DNA of 18,182 nt from Clostridiales bacterium UBA6114 (GTDB taxonomy: Bacteria > Bacillota > Clostridia > Oscillospirales > Butyricicoccaceae), in NCBI GenBank assembly GCA_002423435.1, contig DIWE01000035.1, positions 20,051 through 38,232 on the forward strand, given 5' to 3'. How positions within the stretch are numbered: the stretch's first letter is position 1; every line of letters starts with the position of its first letter. The translations under genes and the position numbers were made by a program. The notes under the pieces were generated by a model. The model was not told the origin of the DNA and ran no database searches. It was given only the letters and a program-made list of their open reading frames with translations. This document shows positions 1 through 7,402 of this stretch, one piece after another.

Positions 1-1926
1 TGGATGGAGCAGGAGCAGGAGAGGGGCATCACGATCACCTCGGCTGCGACTACCTGTGTCTGGAAAAACCATCGCATCAATATTATCGACACTCCGGGAC
101 ATGTAGACTTTACCGTTGAGGTCGAGCGCTCCCTTCGCGTACTGGACGGTTCGGTGACGGTCTTTTGTGCAAAAGGCGGCGTCGAGCCTCAGTCGGAAAC
201 GGTCTGGCGTCAGGCTGACAGGTACGGCGTGCCCCGAATGGCATATGTCAACAAAATGGACATTATGGGAGCCGATTTCTTCAATGTGGTCAATATGATG
301 AAGGACCGGTTAAAATGCAATCCGGTTCCAATCCAGCTTCCGATCGGGGCGGAGGATTCCTTTAAGGGGATCATCGACCTCGTATCCATGAAGGCCTATG
401 TTTATTACGACAATCTCGGAAAAGATATCCGCGAGGAGGAAATCCCGGAGGATTTGAAGTCGACGGCGGACGAGTACCGCACGGTGCTTTTAGAAGCAAT
501 CTCCGAGTGTGACGACTCGATCATGATGAAGTATCTGGAAGGCGAAGAAATCGGGGAGCCGGAAATCAAGGCGGCGATCCGCAAGGCGACCATCGGCGTC
601 AAGATCATCCCCGTCATTTGCGGGACGTCCTACCGAAACAAGGGCGTGCAGAAGCTCCTCGACGCCGTCGTCGATTATCTGCCCTCGCCGCTCGACAAGA
701 AAGCGATTTCGGGCGTAAACCCGAAAAGCGATGAAGCCGATGAAAGGCCGGTAAGTGACGATGCCCCGTTTTCCGCACTCGCGTTTAAGATCGCGACCGA
801 TCCGTTTGTCGGAAAGCTCTGCTTTTTCCGGGTTTATTCGGGTAAGATCAATGCGGGATCGACCATCCTAAATTCCACAAAGGATAACCGCGAACGGTTG
901 GGCCGGATCCTTCTGATGCATGCAAACCACAGGGAGGATATCGAAACGGCATATTCCGGAGACATCGCGGCGGCGGTCGGCCTCAAAAACACGACGACGG
1001 GCGACACGCTCTGCGATCCCAGCCATCCGATCATCTTAGAGTCGATGGATTTCCCCGAACCCGTCATCCGCGTAGCGATTGAGCCCAGGACCAAGGCGGG
1101 CCAGGAAAAGATGGGAATCGCCCTGATGAAGCTCGCGGAGGAGGACCCGACGTTTCGGACCTACACCGACGAGGAGACGGGACAGACCATCATTGCCGGT
1201 ATGGGAGAACTGCACCTTGAGATTATCGTCGACCGTATGCTCCGCGAATTCAAGGTTGAAGCGAATGTCGGCGAGCCTCAGGTCGCTTACAAGGAGACCA
1301 TCCGCAAGAGCGCAACCGTCGATCACAAATATGCCCGTCAGTCCGGCGGCAAGGGACAGTACGGCCACGTCAAGATCACGATCGAGCCGAACGAGTCCGG
1401 AAAGGGCTACGAGTTCATCAACAAGGTCGTCGGCGGCGTCATCCCGAAGGAATATATTCCCGCCGTCGATCAGGGCATCCAGGGAGCGATGCAGTCGGGC
1501 GTGCTGGCCGGATACAATGTCGTCGATGTGAAGGTGACGCTGTTCGACGGTTCCTATCACGAGGTGGACTCGTCGGAGATGGCGTTCAAGATCGCGGGGT
1601 CCATGGCGTTTAAGGAAGCGATGAGAAAGGCCGATCCGGTGCTGATGGAGCCGATCATGAGGGTCAACGTCATTGTGCCGGAAGAGTATATGGGCGACGT
1701 CATCGGAGATTTAAACTCCAGGCGCGGCCAGATCCAGGGCATGGAGGCGATCCCCGGCGCGCAGCAGATCATGGCCTTTGTTCCGCTGTCCGAGATGTTC
1801 GGATATGCGACCGACCTGCGGTCCAATACCCAGGGGCGCGCCCAGTATACGATGGAGCCGAGCCACTATATCGAGGTCCCGAAGAGCATTCAGGAAAAAA
1901 TCATGGATTTAAGAGGCCGCAACTGA
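1..1926 (+). CDS. fusA: Elongation factor G, 5' end outside window
   Basis: EF-G is the ribosomal translocase: a GTPase that moves tRNAs and mRNA after peptide bond formation and works with RRF in ribosome recycling. The reading frame is open from base 1 (a tryptophan codon precedes the methionine at position 4), so that ATG is internal. The P-loop (G1) and about 50 N-terminal residues lie outside the window. Visible are G2 (RGITITSA), G3 (DTPGH), G4 (NKMD) and the G5 region (CGTSYRNKGVQ), followed by domains II-V. Domain III/IV has GMGELHLEI and the RQSGGKGQYGHV segment, and domain V ends in MEPSHYIEVP. About 641 residues are visible of a usual ~690. It is followed 138 bases later by tuf, the normal end of the rpsL-rpsG-fusA-tuf operon. 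Identification is secure; no frameshift is seen. Confidence 0.98.
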   Translation, partial: WMEQEQERGITITSAATTCVWKNHRINIIDTPGHVDFTVEVERSLRVLDGSVTVFCAKGGVEPQSETVWRQADRYGVPRMAYVNKMDIMGADFFNVVNMMKDRLKCNPVPIQLPIGAEDSFKGIIDLVSMKAYVYYDNLGKDIREEEIPEDLKSTADEYRTVLLEAISECDDSIMMKYLEGEEIGEPEIKAAIRKATIGVKIIPVICGTSYRNKGVQKLLDAVVDYLPSPLDKKAISGVNPKSDEADERPVSDDAPFSALAFKIATDPFVGKLCFFRVYSGKINAGSTILNSTKDNRERLGRILLMHANHREDIETAYSGDIAAAVGLKNTTTGDTLCDPSHPIILESMDFPEPVIRVAIEPRTKAGQEKMGIALMKLAEEDPTFRTYTDEETGQTIIAGMGELHLEIIVDRMLREFKVEANVGEPQVAYKETIRKSATVDHKYARQSGGKGQYGHVKITIEPNESGKGYEFINKVVGGVIPKEYIPAVDQGIQGAMQSGVLAGYNVVDVKVTLFDGSYHEVDSSEMAFKIAGSMAFKEAMRKADPVLMEPIMRVNVIVPEEYMGDVIGDLNSRRGQIQGMEAIPGAQQIMAFVPLSEMFGYATDLRSNTQGRAQYTMEPSHYIEVPKSIQEKIMDLRGRN

Positions 1927-1950
1927 CGTTTTATGAGCTGAAACCTCTAC

Positions 1951-1980
1951 GCAAAATGCTTTTTGCCGGTTTTAAAACCG
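1951..1980 (+). repeat. Two short hairpins downstream of fusA
   Basis: Just after the fusA stop there is a GCAAAA/TTTTGC stem (1951-1956 with 1961-1966), followed directly by a perfect 14-base palindrome CGGTTTTAAAACCG (1967-1980). Neither is followed by a T-run on the plus strand, so this is at best a weak or processing-related fusA 3' end and not a clear intrinsic terminator. Some transcription may continue into tuf. Confidence 0.4.
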
Positions 1981-1991
1981 AGAAAAAGTTA

Positions 1992-2020
1992 TTGCAATTT
2001 TTAATGCAATCATATAAAAT
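1992..2020 (+). promoter_or_regulatory. Sigma-A promoter for tuf
   Basis: A TTGCAA -35 (1992-1997) and a TAAAAT -10 (2015-2020) are separated by 17 bases, in an AT-rich gap 45 bases before the tuf start. An overlapping inverted repeat ATTGCA/TGCAAT (1991-1996 with 2004-2009) sits across the -35 and spacer. A separate tuf promoter allows EF-Tu to be made in excess of EF-G, as is common. Confidence 0.6.
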
Positions 2021-2064
2021 AATCTAGAAAATAATGTGTTTAATAGTATGAGGAGGATTAAAGA

Positions 2065-3267
2065 ATGGGTAAGGCGAAATTCGAAAGAACGAAACCCCAT
2101 GTAAACATCGGCACGATCGGTCACGTCGACCATGGCAAGACAACTTTGACCGCCGCCATAACAAAGTATCTTTCGCTCCAGGGAAAAGCAAAGTTCGAGG
2201 CATATGACATGATCGACAAGGCTCCCGAGGAGAGAGAGCGCGGCATCACAATAAATACGGCACATGTCGAGTATGAGACGGATAAGCGCCATTACGCGCA
2301 TGTCGACTGCCCCGGGCATGCCGACTATATCAAGAACATGATCACGGGCGCCGCCCAGATGGACGGTTCGATCCTTGTTATCGCGGCCTCCGACGGACCG
2401 ATGGCGCAGACCCGCGAGCACATCATTCTTGCCCGCCAGGTCGGCGTGCCGGCAATCGTCGTTTTCCTGAACAAGGTTGACCAGGTCGACGACGAGGAGC
2501 TGATCGAGCTTGTCGAGATGGAAGTCCGCGAGCTTCTCACGAAAGAGAAATTCCCGGGCGACGATATTCCGATCATCAGAGGCTCCGCTTTGAAGGCCCT
2601 CGAAAGCACCTCCACCGATTCGAACGCTCCCGAGTTTGCCTGCATCAAGGAGCTTATGGACGCGGTTGACAGCTATATCCCGACTCCCGACAGAAAGTCC
2701 GATCTTCCGTTTATCATGCCTGTTGAAGACGTGTTCACAATCACCGGACGCGGCACCGTTGCGACCGGCAGAGTGGAGCGCGGCAAGCTTAAGATGGGCG
2801 AGGAAGTCGAAATCGTCGGCCTGATGGACGCGCCGAGGAAAACGGTCGTCACCGGCATCGAGATGTTCCGCAAGCTGCTTGATTACGCCGAGGCGGGCGA
2901 CAACATCGGAACGCTTCTGCGCGGCGTGCAGAAAAACGAGGTCGAGCGCGGACAGGTTCTTGCAAAGCCCGGCTCCATTAAGCCGCACACAAAGTTCAGG
3001 GGACAGGTTTATGTTCTTTCGAAAGAAGAGGGCGGCCGTCATACCCCGTTCTTCAACAACTATCGTCCCCAGTTCTATTTCCGCACGACCGACGTCACCG
3101 GCGTCATTGCTCTTCCCGAAGGCGTCGAAATGTGCATGCCCGGCGACAACGTCGAGATGGACGTCGAACTGATTACCCCGATTGCGATCGAGGAAGGCCT
3201 CCGCTTCGCTATCCGCGAGGGCGGCAGAACTGTCGGTTCGGGCGTCGTAATCAAGGTAAATTCCTGA
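2065..3267 (+). CDS. tuf: Elongation factor Tu
   Basis: EF-Tu is the GTPase that delivers aminoacyl-tRNA to the ribosomal A site. The protein is 400 residues, the normal length. All G motifs are present: GHVDHGKT (19-26), RGITINTA (59-66), DCPGH (81-85), NKVD (136-139) and a GSALKALE segment for G5. The two beta-barrel domains follow (GRGTVATGRVERG, then the RGQVLAKPGS region), and the C-terminus has the typical RFAIREGGRTVGSGVV. The start has an AGGAGG ribosome binding site at 2051-2056. It is preceded by fusA and its own promoter and closed by a strong palindromic terminator. Identification is certain; whether a second tuf copy exists elsewhere cannot be seen from here. Confidence 0.99.
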   Translation: MGKAKFERTKPHVNIGTIGHVDHGKTTLTAAITKYLSLQGKAKFEAYDMIDKAPEERERGITINTAHVEYETDKRHYAHVDCPGHADYIKNMITGAAQMDGSILVIAASDGPMAQTREHIILARQVGVPAIVVFLNKVDQVDDEELIELVEMEVRELLTKEKFPGDDIPIIRGSALKALESTSTDSNAPEFACIKELMDAVDSYIPTPDRKSDLPFIMPVEDVFTITGRGTVATGRVERGKLKMGEEVEIVGLMDAPRKTVVTGIEMFRKLLDYAEAGDNIGTLLRGVQKNEVERGQVLAKPGSIKPHTKFRGQVYVLSKEEGGRHTPFFNNYRPQFYFRTTDVTGVIALPEGVEMCMPGDNVEMDVELITPIAIEEGLRFAIREGGRTVGSGVVIKVNS

Positions 3268-3287
3268 TCTTCTTTTGCTGAATGACG

Positions 3288-3317
3288 GGCCGCTGCGTAC
3301 GCAGCGGCCTTTGTTTA
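3288..3317 (+). terminator. Intrinsic terminator of tuf
   Basis: A perfect 22-base palindrome (3288-3309, arms GGCCGCTGCGT and ACGCAGCGGCC) is followed by TTTGTTTATTT. It lies 20 bases after the tuf stop and isolates the str operon from the riboflavin transporter unit. Confidence 0.85.
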
Positions 3318-3341
3318 TTTCATATTCACATTTATTTTCGC

Positions 3342-3369
3342 TTGACAAATCATCTTGATCTGCTACAAT
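3342..3369 (+). promoter_or_regulatory. Sigma-A promoter of the FMN riboswitch-ribU unit
   Basis: A consensus TTGACA -35 (3342-3347) and a TACAAT -10 (3364-3369) are separated by 16 bases. The expected transcription start near 3376 lies just before the P1 stem of the riboswitch, so the full aptamer is in the leader. Confidence 0.8.
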
Positions 3370-3387
3370 AAGGATTGTAAATTGATA

Positions 3388-3505
3388 AGTCTTCGGGGCG
3401 GGGTGCAATTCCCCACCGGCGGTGATAGTCCGCGAACGCGCAGAAAATGCGCGCCGAATCGGTGAAATTCCGATACCGACGGTATAGTCCGGATGTGAGA
3501 AGGCT
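3388..3505 (+). ncRNA. FMN riboswitch (RFN element)
   Basis: This matches the RFN consensus closely: the GGGGCGGGGTGCAATTCCCC segment, ACCGGCGGT, AGTCCGCGA, GGTGAAATTCC, ACCGACGGTATAGTC and GGATGTGAGAAGG occur in the right order. The closing P1 stem is AGTCTTC (3388-3394) with GAAGGCT (3499-3505), including one G-T pair. RFN elements bind flavin mononucleotide and lower expression of riboflavin biosynthesis or uptake genes when FMN is plentiful. Here the element sits before a RibU-type transporter, with an intrinsic terminator between aptamer and gene, so control is most likely by transcription termination. Confidence 0.95.
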
Positions 3506-3522
3506 GGCAGTAATGCTTACAT

Positions 3523-3552
3523 GCTCCGATTTTTAAAATCGGAGCTTTTTTT
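3523..3552 (+). terminator. Riboswitch expression-platform terminator
   Basis: GCTCCGAT (3523-3530) pairs with ATCGGAGC (3538-3545), with a 7-base loop, followed by seven Ts (3546-3552). It lies between the FMN aptamer and ribU. The 5' arm (3526-3532) can alternatively pair with aptamer bases GAATCGG (3456-3462), giving a candidate antiterminator that would form when FMN is absent. Confidence 0.85.
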
Positions 3553-3598
3553 ATTGCCGTGCCTCCTTTTGCCGCGAAAAATCTTAGGAGGAGATTTT

Positions 3599-4147
3599 AT
3601 GAAAAGCAAAAAAACCATGGTAATCACAAGAGTCGCCATTCTCACGGCAATGTCCATCATTCTGATGCGGCTTGAAACGCCGCCGCTTTTTGGAACCTCG
3701 TTTTTAAAACTGGATGTGGGCGACGTTCCGGCGGCGCTCGCGGGCGTCGTATTCGGCCCGCTTTACGGCCTTGCCGTCGTACTGATCAAGAACATCATAA
3801 ATGTCGCCGCGTCGTCGTCGGGCGGCATCGGAGAAATCGCAAACTTCATCTACGGAAGTGTTCTTGTGTTGTCGCTGTCTTTTTCGTCAAAGATCCATAT
3901 TAGCAAAAATCCGAATGTCAATATGGCGGTTATGGGAAGCATCGGGACGGTTATCATGACGGTCGCGGCGTATTTTATCAATCAGTATCTCATTTTCCCG
4001 CTCTACACGGCCTTTATGCCGATGGAGGCGCTTTTGGCCTTTTTGCCCGCCGTTATTTACTTCAATCTTATGAAGGGGGCCATTGTGTCCGCCCTTACGC
4101 TGATCATTCAAAAGAGGGTCAGAATTGTACTTACAAAAGGTTTATAA
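3599..4147 (+). CDS. ribU: Riboflavin ECF transporter S component (RibU-like)
   Basis: This is an integral membrane substrate-binding (S) subunit of an energy-coupling factor transporter. It captures riboflavin and works with the shared EcfA/EcfA'/EcfT module, which is not in this window. The ATG at 3599 follows an AGGAGGAG site (3586-3593) and gives 182 residues, typical of S components; in-frame codons upstream fall inside the terminator and are not used. Hydrophobic segments include ILTAMSIILM, ALAGVVFGPLYGLAVVLI, a span around 100-122 and the LLAFLPAVIYFNLMKGAIVSALTLII stretch in two helices. The family-like LDVGDVPAALAGVVFGPLYG segment (38-57) is clear. The upstream FMN riboswitch supports riboflavin as substrate; that specificity is inferred mainly from this context. 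Confidence 0.9.
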   Translation: MKSKKTMVITRVAILTAMSIILMRLETPPLFGTSFLKLDVGDVPAALAGVVFGPLYGLAVVLIKNIINVAASSSGGIGEIANFIYGSVLVLSLSFSSKIHISKNPNVNMAVMGSIGTVIMTVAAYFINQYLIFPLYTAFMPMEALLAFLPAVIYFNLMKGAIVSALTLIIQKRVRIVLTKGL

Positions 4148-4173
4148 TTTTGATGCTTTCCATGCAGAAAATA

Positions 4174-4182
4174 TGATATAAT
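4174..4182 (+). promoter_or_regulatory. Extended -10 promoter for the 4303-8043 operon
   Basis: TGA followed by a perfect TATAAT (4177-4182) makes an extended -10 element. No good -35 lies at the usual spacing; a TTGATG at 4150-4155 is 21 bases away and too far. This leaves a leader of about 115 bases before the TTG start, in which I see no recognisable riboswitch. Confidence 0.55.
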
Positions 4183-4302
4183 AATTGCAATCAGTTATTA
4201 TACCGGGTTTTCTTATACGCTGGGATATTCCTGACTGCGCGGTCAATGCCGGAGCGCCGACAGCGGAATATCGCAAAACAACTGCATGCGGAGGAACATC
4301 GA

Positions 4303-4782
4303 TTGTTTGAGTTTTTACACACAACGACCCTGGGCAAGGCAATTTACCTGCTGTCTATTTCCATGCTGCCGGTCGTTGAGCTTCGCGGAGGCATTCCTGC
4401 GGCCGCAATGATCGGAGTGCCGTGGGCGGAGGCATATGTGATCTGCGTGATCGGCAACATGATCCCGGTACCCTTCATTATGCTGTTTCTCCGACAGATT
4501 CTTATCTATCTGAAAGGTAAAAAGCGGTTTGAGCCGTATATTGAAAGGCTGGAAAGAAGCCTCCATCACAAATCGAAAAAGGTTCTCAAATACGCATCGA
4601 TGGGACTGTTTATTTTTGTCGCGATCCCCGCGCCCGGAACGGGGGCGTGGACAGGGGCCGCGATTGCGGCGATTTTGGATCTGCGTCTAAAAAAAGCGAT
4701 TCCTGCGATTTTTGCGGGTGTTTTGGTCGCAGGGCTGATTATAACGGGGGTTTCATACGGTTTTTTAAGCATTATCCTCTGA
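4303..4782 (+). CDS. Small multi-drug export family membrane protein (COG2426)
   Basis: A 159-residue integral membrane protein resembling the COG2426/Sm_multidrug_ex family, whose actual substrate is poorly known despite the name. The start is taken as TTG 4303 because a GGAGGA site (4290-4295) lies 7 bases upstream; an ATG at 4246 in the same frame would add 19 charged residues and has no good ribosome binding site. Features: a helix over 13-25 running into VELRGGIPAAA (25-35), a span at 43-66, a basic amphipathic stretch KKRFEPYIERLERSLHHKSKK (73-93), then AIPAPGTGAWTGAA (107-120) and a C-terminal span (133-156). Paired conserved loops of the type ELRGGIP and PGTGAWTGA recall the re-entrant loops of DedA-like proteins. 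It heads a probable operon with the small membrane protein, recD2 and comFC. Confidence 0.8.
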   Translation: MFEFLHTTTLGKAIYLLSISMLPVVELRGGIPAAAMIGVPWAEAYVICVIGNMIPVPFIMLFLRQILIYLKGKKRFEPYIERLERSLHHKSKKVLKYASMGLFIFVAIPAPGTGAWTGAAIAAILDLRLKKAIPAIFAGVLVAGLIITGVSYGFLSIIL

Positions 4783-4835
4783 GGGTAGCACTTTCTTAAT
4801 GCAAAGGCATAACCTGAATTATGGAGGTGAGCCTT

Positions 4836-5144
4836 GTGCATGAGAGTCTTATTTTAGGTCTGTTTTTGATTTTGCTGGTTGTTGCGGGCATTGTCGGGAT
4901 CCTGAGGCTTTTGTATGGCTTCATGAGCGTGTCCCCGGAAGCGGGAGATTCGGAAGTAAAGGTCTCGATACACTTAAAGGGCAAAGCCGAGGCTGAGCAG
5001 GTTTTGCGTGCGGCACAGGAGATACGGGATGTCTTTTTCCCGGCGGCCAAAATCATGGTGCGCTGGGATGAAAGCTTCGAGGATAAGGCGCTTGCCAAGA
5101 CCGCGGCGCTTTATTACAACATTGATTTTGAGGAAATTTCCTGA
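4836..5144 (+). CDS. Hypothetical single-span membrane protein
   Basis: Not recognised. The start is taken as GTG 4836 because the GGAGGTGA ribosome binding site at 4823-4830 overlaps the upstream in-frame ATG (4821), which therefore cannot be the start. The product is 102 residues. One transmembrane helix (about 3-28) starts near the N-terminus, followed by a short linker and a soluble C-terminal part of about 70 residues. That part contains EVKVSIHLKGKAEAEQVLRA, then a helix with basic and acidic residues, a central VRWDES and the end YYNIDFEEIS. The alternation of strand-like (VKVSIHLK, KIMVRWD) and helix-like stretches suggests a small alpha/beta domain on one face of the membrane. It lies 53 bases after the COG2426-type gene and 35 before recD2, so co-transcription is likely. 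No function is assigned. Confidence 0.75.
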   Translation: MHESLILGLFLILLVVAGIVGILRLLYGFMSVSPEAGDSEVKVSIHLKGKAEAEQVLRAAQEIRDVFFPAAKIMVRWDESFEDKALAKTAALYYNIDFEEIS

Positions 5145-5179
5145 AAAAGCGCGGATGCCTGCGATCCATGGAGTGTGCA

Positions 5180-7402
5180 ATGGAGTTGCAGGAATTACTT
5201 ACAATTAGCGGCACCGTACTTTCGCTTATCTATCAAAACGATGAAAGCGGCTATACGGTGCTGCGTTTTATGCGCGACGATTCGGGCGAGGAAATCACGG
5301 CGGTCGGGTGCATGCCCTTTGCCGCAAAAGGCGAAACCTTGCGGCTTGTCGGCGCGTGGACGACGCATGTCTCCTACGGGGAACAGTTTGTCGTATCTGA
5401 GTTCGAACGGAGTCTCCCCAAAAACGAGGCAGATATGCTCGGGTTTCTGTCGGGCGGGGCGGTAAAGGGGATCGGTCCGAAAACCGCGGAGCACATTGTA
5501 AGGCGGTTCGGGGCCGAAAGCCTGTCGGTCATCGCCGCCGACCCGGGGAAACTGACGGAAATAAAAGGGATCACCTACGCAAAGGCGCAGAAGATCAGCG
5601 AGGAGTTCAATCGGCGGGCGTCCTTACGGCTCCTGACCGATTTTGTCGTATCAAACGCCCTTCCGCTCTCGCTTGCTTTCCGGCTGTACCGGACATATGG
5701 GGAATATGCCCTGGAAAAGCTCAGGGAGAATCCGTATCTGATCTGCGGCGATGTTTTTTCGGAGGATTTCGCAGTTGCCGACCGGATCGCCGGCTCTCTT
5801 GGGATAGAAAAGGACGATCTCTTGCGGATAGACGCCGGAATTTTATATGAGCTTTCTTTCAATCTGCAGAACGGACACGCCTTTATCCCGCGTGAGAAGC
5901 TTAAAGCTGCTTCCTGCGGGCTTCTGTCCGCAGAACCCGAGACGGTCGAAAGGGGTATCGACCGTCTGCACGCCGGGGGACAGATCGTCATTCAGGAGAT
6001 CTGTTCTGTGGACGCGGTTTATTTAAGCGAGCTGTTTTCGACGGAATGCGAGGTCGCGTCAAAAATCAGACAGCTCGCGGTCGGGCATAAAGCGGACTCC
6101 CGCGTTGCCTTAAAAGCCGTATTAAGGGTCGAGGAGGAATCGGGGATTTTCTTTGCACAGGCGCAAAAGGAGGCGCTTTGCGCCTGCGCTCAGTTTGGCG
6201 TCACGGTTTTGACCGGCGGCCCGGGCACCGGAAAAACCACTACCGTGCGGGGAATGCTCGAGCTTTTTGATTTGATGAAGCTTGAAACCGCCCTGTGCGC
6301 TCCGACGGGGCGGGCGGCAAAGCGACTTTCCGAGCTGTGCCAAAGGGATGCGTCCACCATACACAGGCTTCTCGGGGCGGGGTTTTCCCGCGAAGAAAAC
6401 CGGATGAAATTTATGAAAGACGGAAAAAATCCGCTTAAGGCCGACGCCGTGATTGTGGACGAGTCGTCCATGCTCGACGTGGTACTGGCAAACGCCCTCT
6501 TAAGCGCCTTAAAGCCCGGAACAAAGCTTGTTTTTGTCGGCGACGCGGATCAGCTCCCGCCCGTCGGCCCCGGAAGCTTCCTTCGGGATCTGATCGCAAG
6601 CGGCATTGCGCCGGCGATCACCCTTCACGAGATTTTCCGGCAGGCCCAAGAGAGCGACATCGTCCTAAACGCGCATCGGATCAACCGCGGTCAAAGCCCG
6701 GATCTTCAAAAGAACAGCGGCGACTTTTTCTTTGTCGGCCGCCGAAGCCCCGACGCTCTGATCGCGGCGGTCTGCGAGCTTTGCTCCGGAAGGATTCCGG
6801 AAACGTTCGGCTATTTGGGGGACGATATTCAAGTGCTTTGCCCGTCGAGGATCGGCTCTGCGGGTACGGTTGCGCTCAATGCCGCGCTGCAGGGAGTCTT
6901 AAACCCGCCGTCCGACGAAAAGCGCGAGGTTAATCTCGGCGGATTTATGCTGCGCGAGGGCGATCGCGTGCTGCAGGTCAGAAACAACTACGATCTTATC
7001 TGGCACCGCCTCGATTCGCCGGATTTCGGGGCGGGTGTTTTTAACGGAGATATCGGAAAAGTCATGGTGATCGACCAGCGGCTGCAAACGGCGACCATCC
7101 TTTTTGACGACAGGACGGTCGATTACCCGTTTTCCGGGCTTATGGAGCTCGAGCTTGCCTATGCGATGACGGCGCACAAGGCGCAGGGAAGCGAATTCGA
7201 AGCGGTCGTCCTGTGCCTTTCAAGCGTGCCCAGGCGCCTTATGAACAGGAGCATTCTGTATACGGCGATCACCAGGGCGAAAAAGCTGCTCGTCATCGTC
7301 GGCGACCGCGGCTGTGTCGAAACCATGGTCGCGTCCGATTATAAATCAAGACGGTACAGCGCGCTCCGGACGCGCCTGCAAACGGAAGCTTGCGCGTTAT
7401 GA
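5180..7402 (+). CDS. recD2: RecD2-type ATP-dependent DNA helicase
   Basis: RecD2 (YrrC family) is a superfamily 1B 5'-3' DNA helicase found without RecB/RecC, involved in DNA repair and replication-fork maintenance. The start is taken as ATG 5180 with GGAG at 5170-5173; ATG 5168 is an alternative, adding four residues. The product is 740 residues. In order: an N-terminal OB-like segment (GTVLSLIYQNDESGYTVLRF), helix-hairpin-helix GIGPKTAEHIVRRFG (97-111), Walker A GGPGTGKT (346-353), motif Ia-like CAPTGRAAKRL, Walker B VIVDESSML with D427 and E428, motif III VFVGDADQLPPVGPG, then TAHKAQGSE (664-672) and motif VI YTAITRAKK (694-702). All catalytic motifs are intact. The stop overlaps the comFC start (ATGA), so the two are probably translationally coupled. 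Confidence 0.95.
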   Translation: MELQELLTISGTVLSLIYQNDESGYTVLRFMRDDSGEEITAVGCMPFAAKGETLRLVGAWTTHVSYGEQFVVSEFERSLPKNEADMLGFLSGGAVKGIGPKTAEHIVRRFGAESLSVIAADPGKLTEIKGITYAKAQKISEEFNRRASLRLLTDFVVSNALPLSLAFRLYRTYGEYALEKLRENPYLICGDVFSEDFAVADRIAGSLGIEKDDLLRIDAGILYELSFNLQNGHAFIPREKLKAASCGLLSAEPETVERGIDRLHAGGQIVIQEICSVDAVYLSELFSTECEVASKIRQLAVGHKADSRVALKAVLRVEEESGIFFAQAQKEALCACAQFGVTVLTGGPGTGKTTTVRGMLELFDLMKLETALCAPTGRAAKRLSELCQRDASTIHRLLGAGFSREENRMKFMKDGKNPLKADAVIVDESSMLDVVLANALLSALKPGTKLVFVGDADQLPPVGPGSFLRDLIASGIAPAITLHEIFRQAQESDIVLNAHRINRGQSPDLQKNSGDFFFVGRRSPDALIAAVCELCSGRIPETFGYLGDDIQVLCPSRIGSAGTVALNAALQGVLNPPSDEKREVNLGGFMLREGDRVLQVRNNYDLIWHRLDSPDFGAGVFNGDIGKVMVIDQRLQTATILFDDRTVDYPFSGLMELELAYAMTAHKAQGSEFEAVVLCLSSVPRRLMNRSILYTAITRAKKLLVIVGDRGCVETMVASDYKSRRYSALRTRLQTEACAL

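Noticed and set aside
1972..3408. Long minus-strand open frame (478 codons) opposite tuf
   Set aside because: It lies fully across the certain EF-Tu gene and its flanks, has no recognisable protein features, and runs through the terminator and the riboswitch promoter. It is a by-product of codon bias in tuf.
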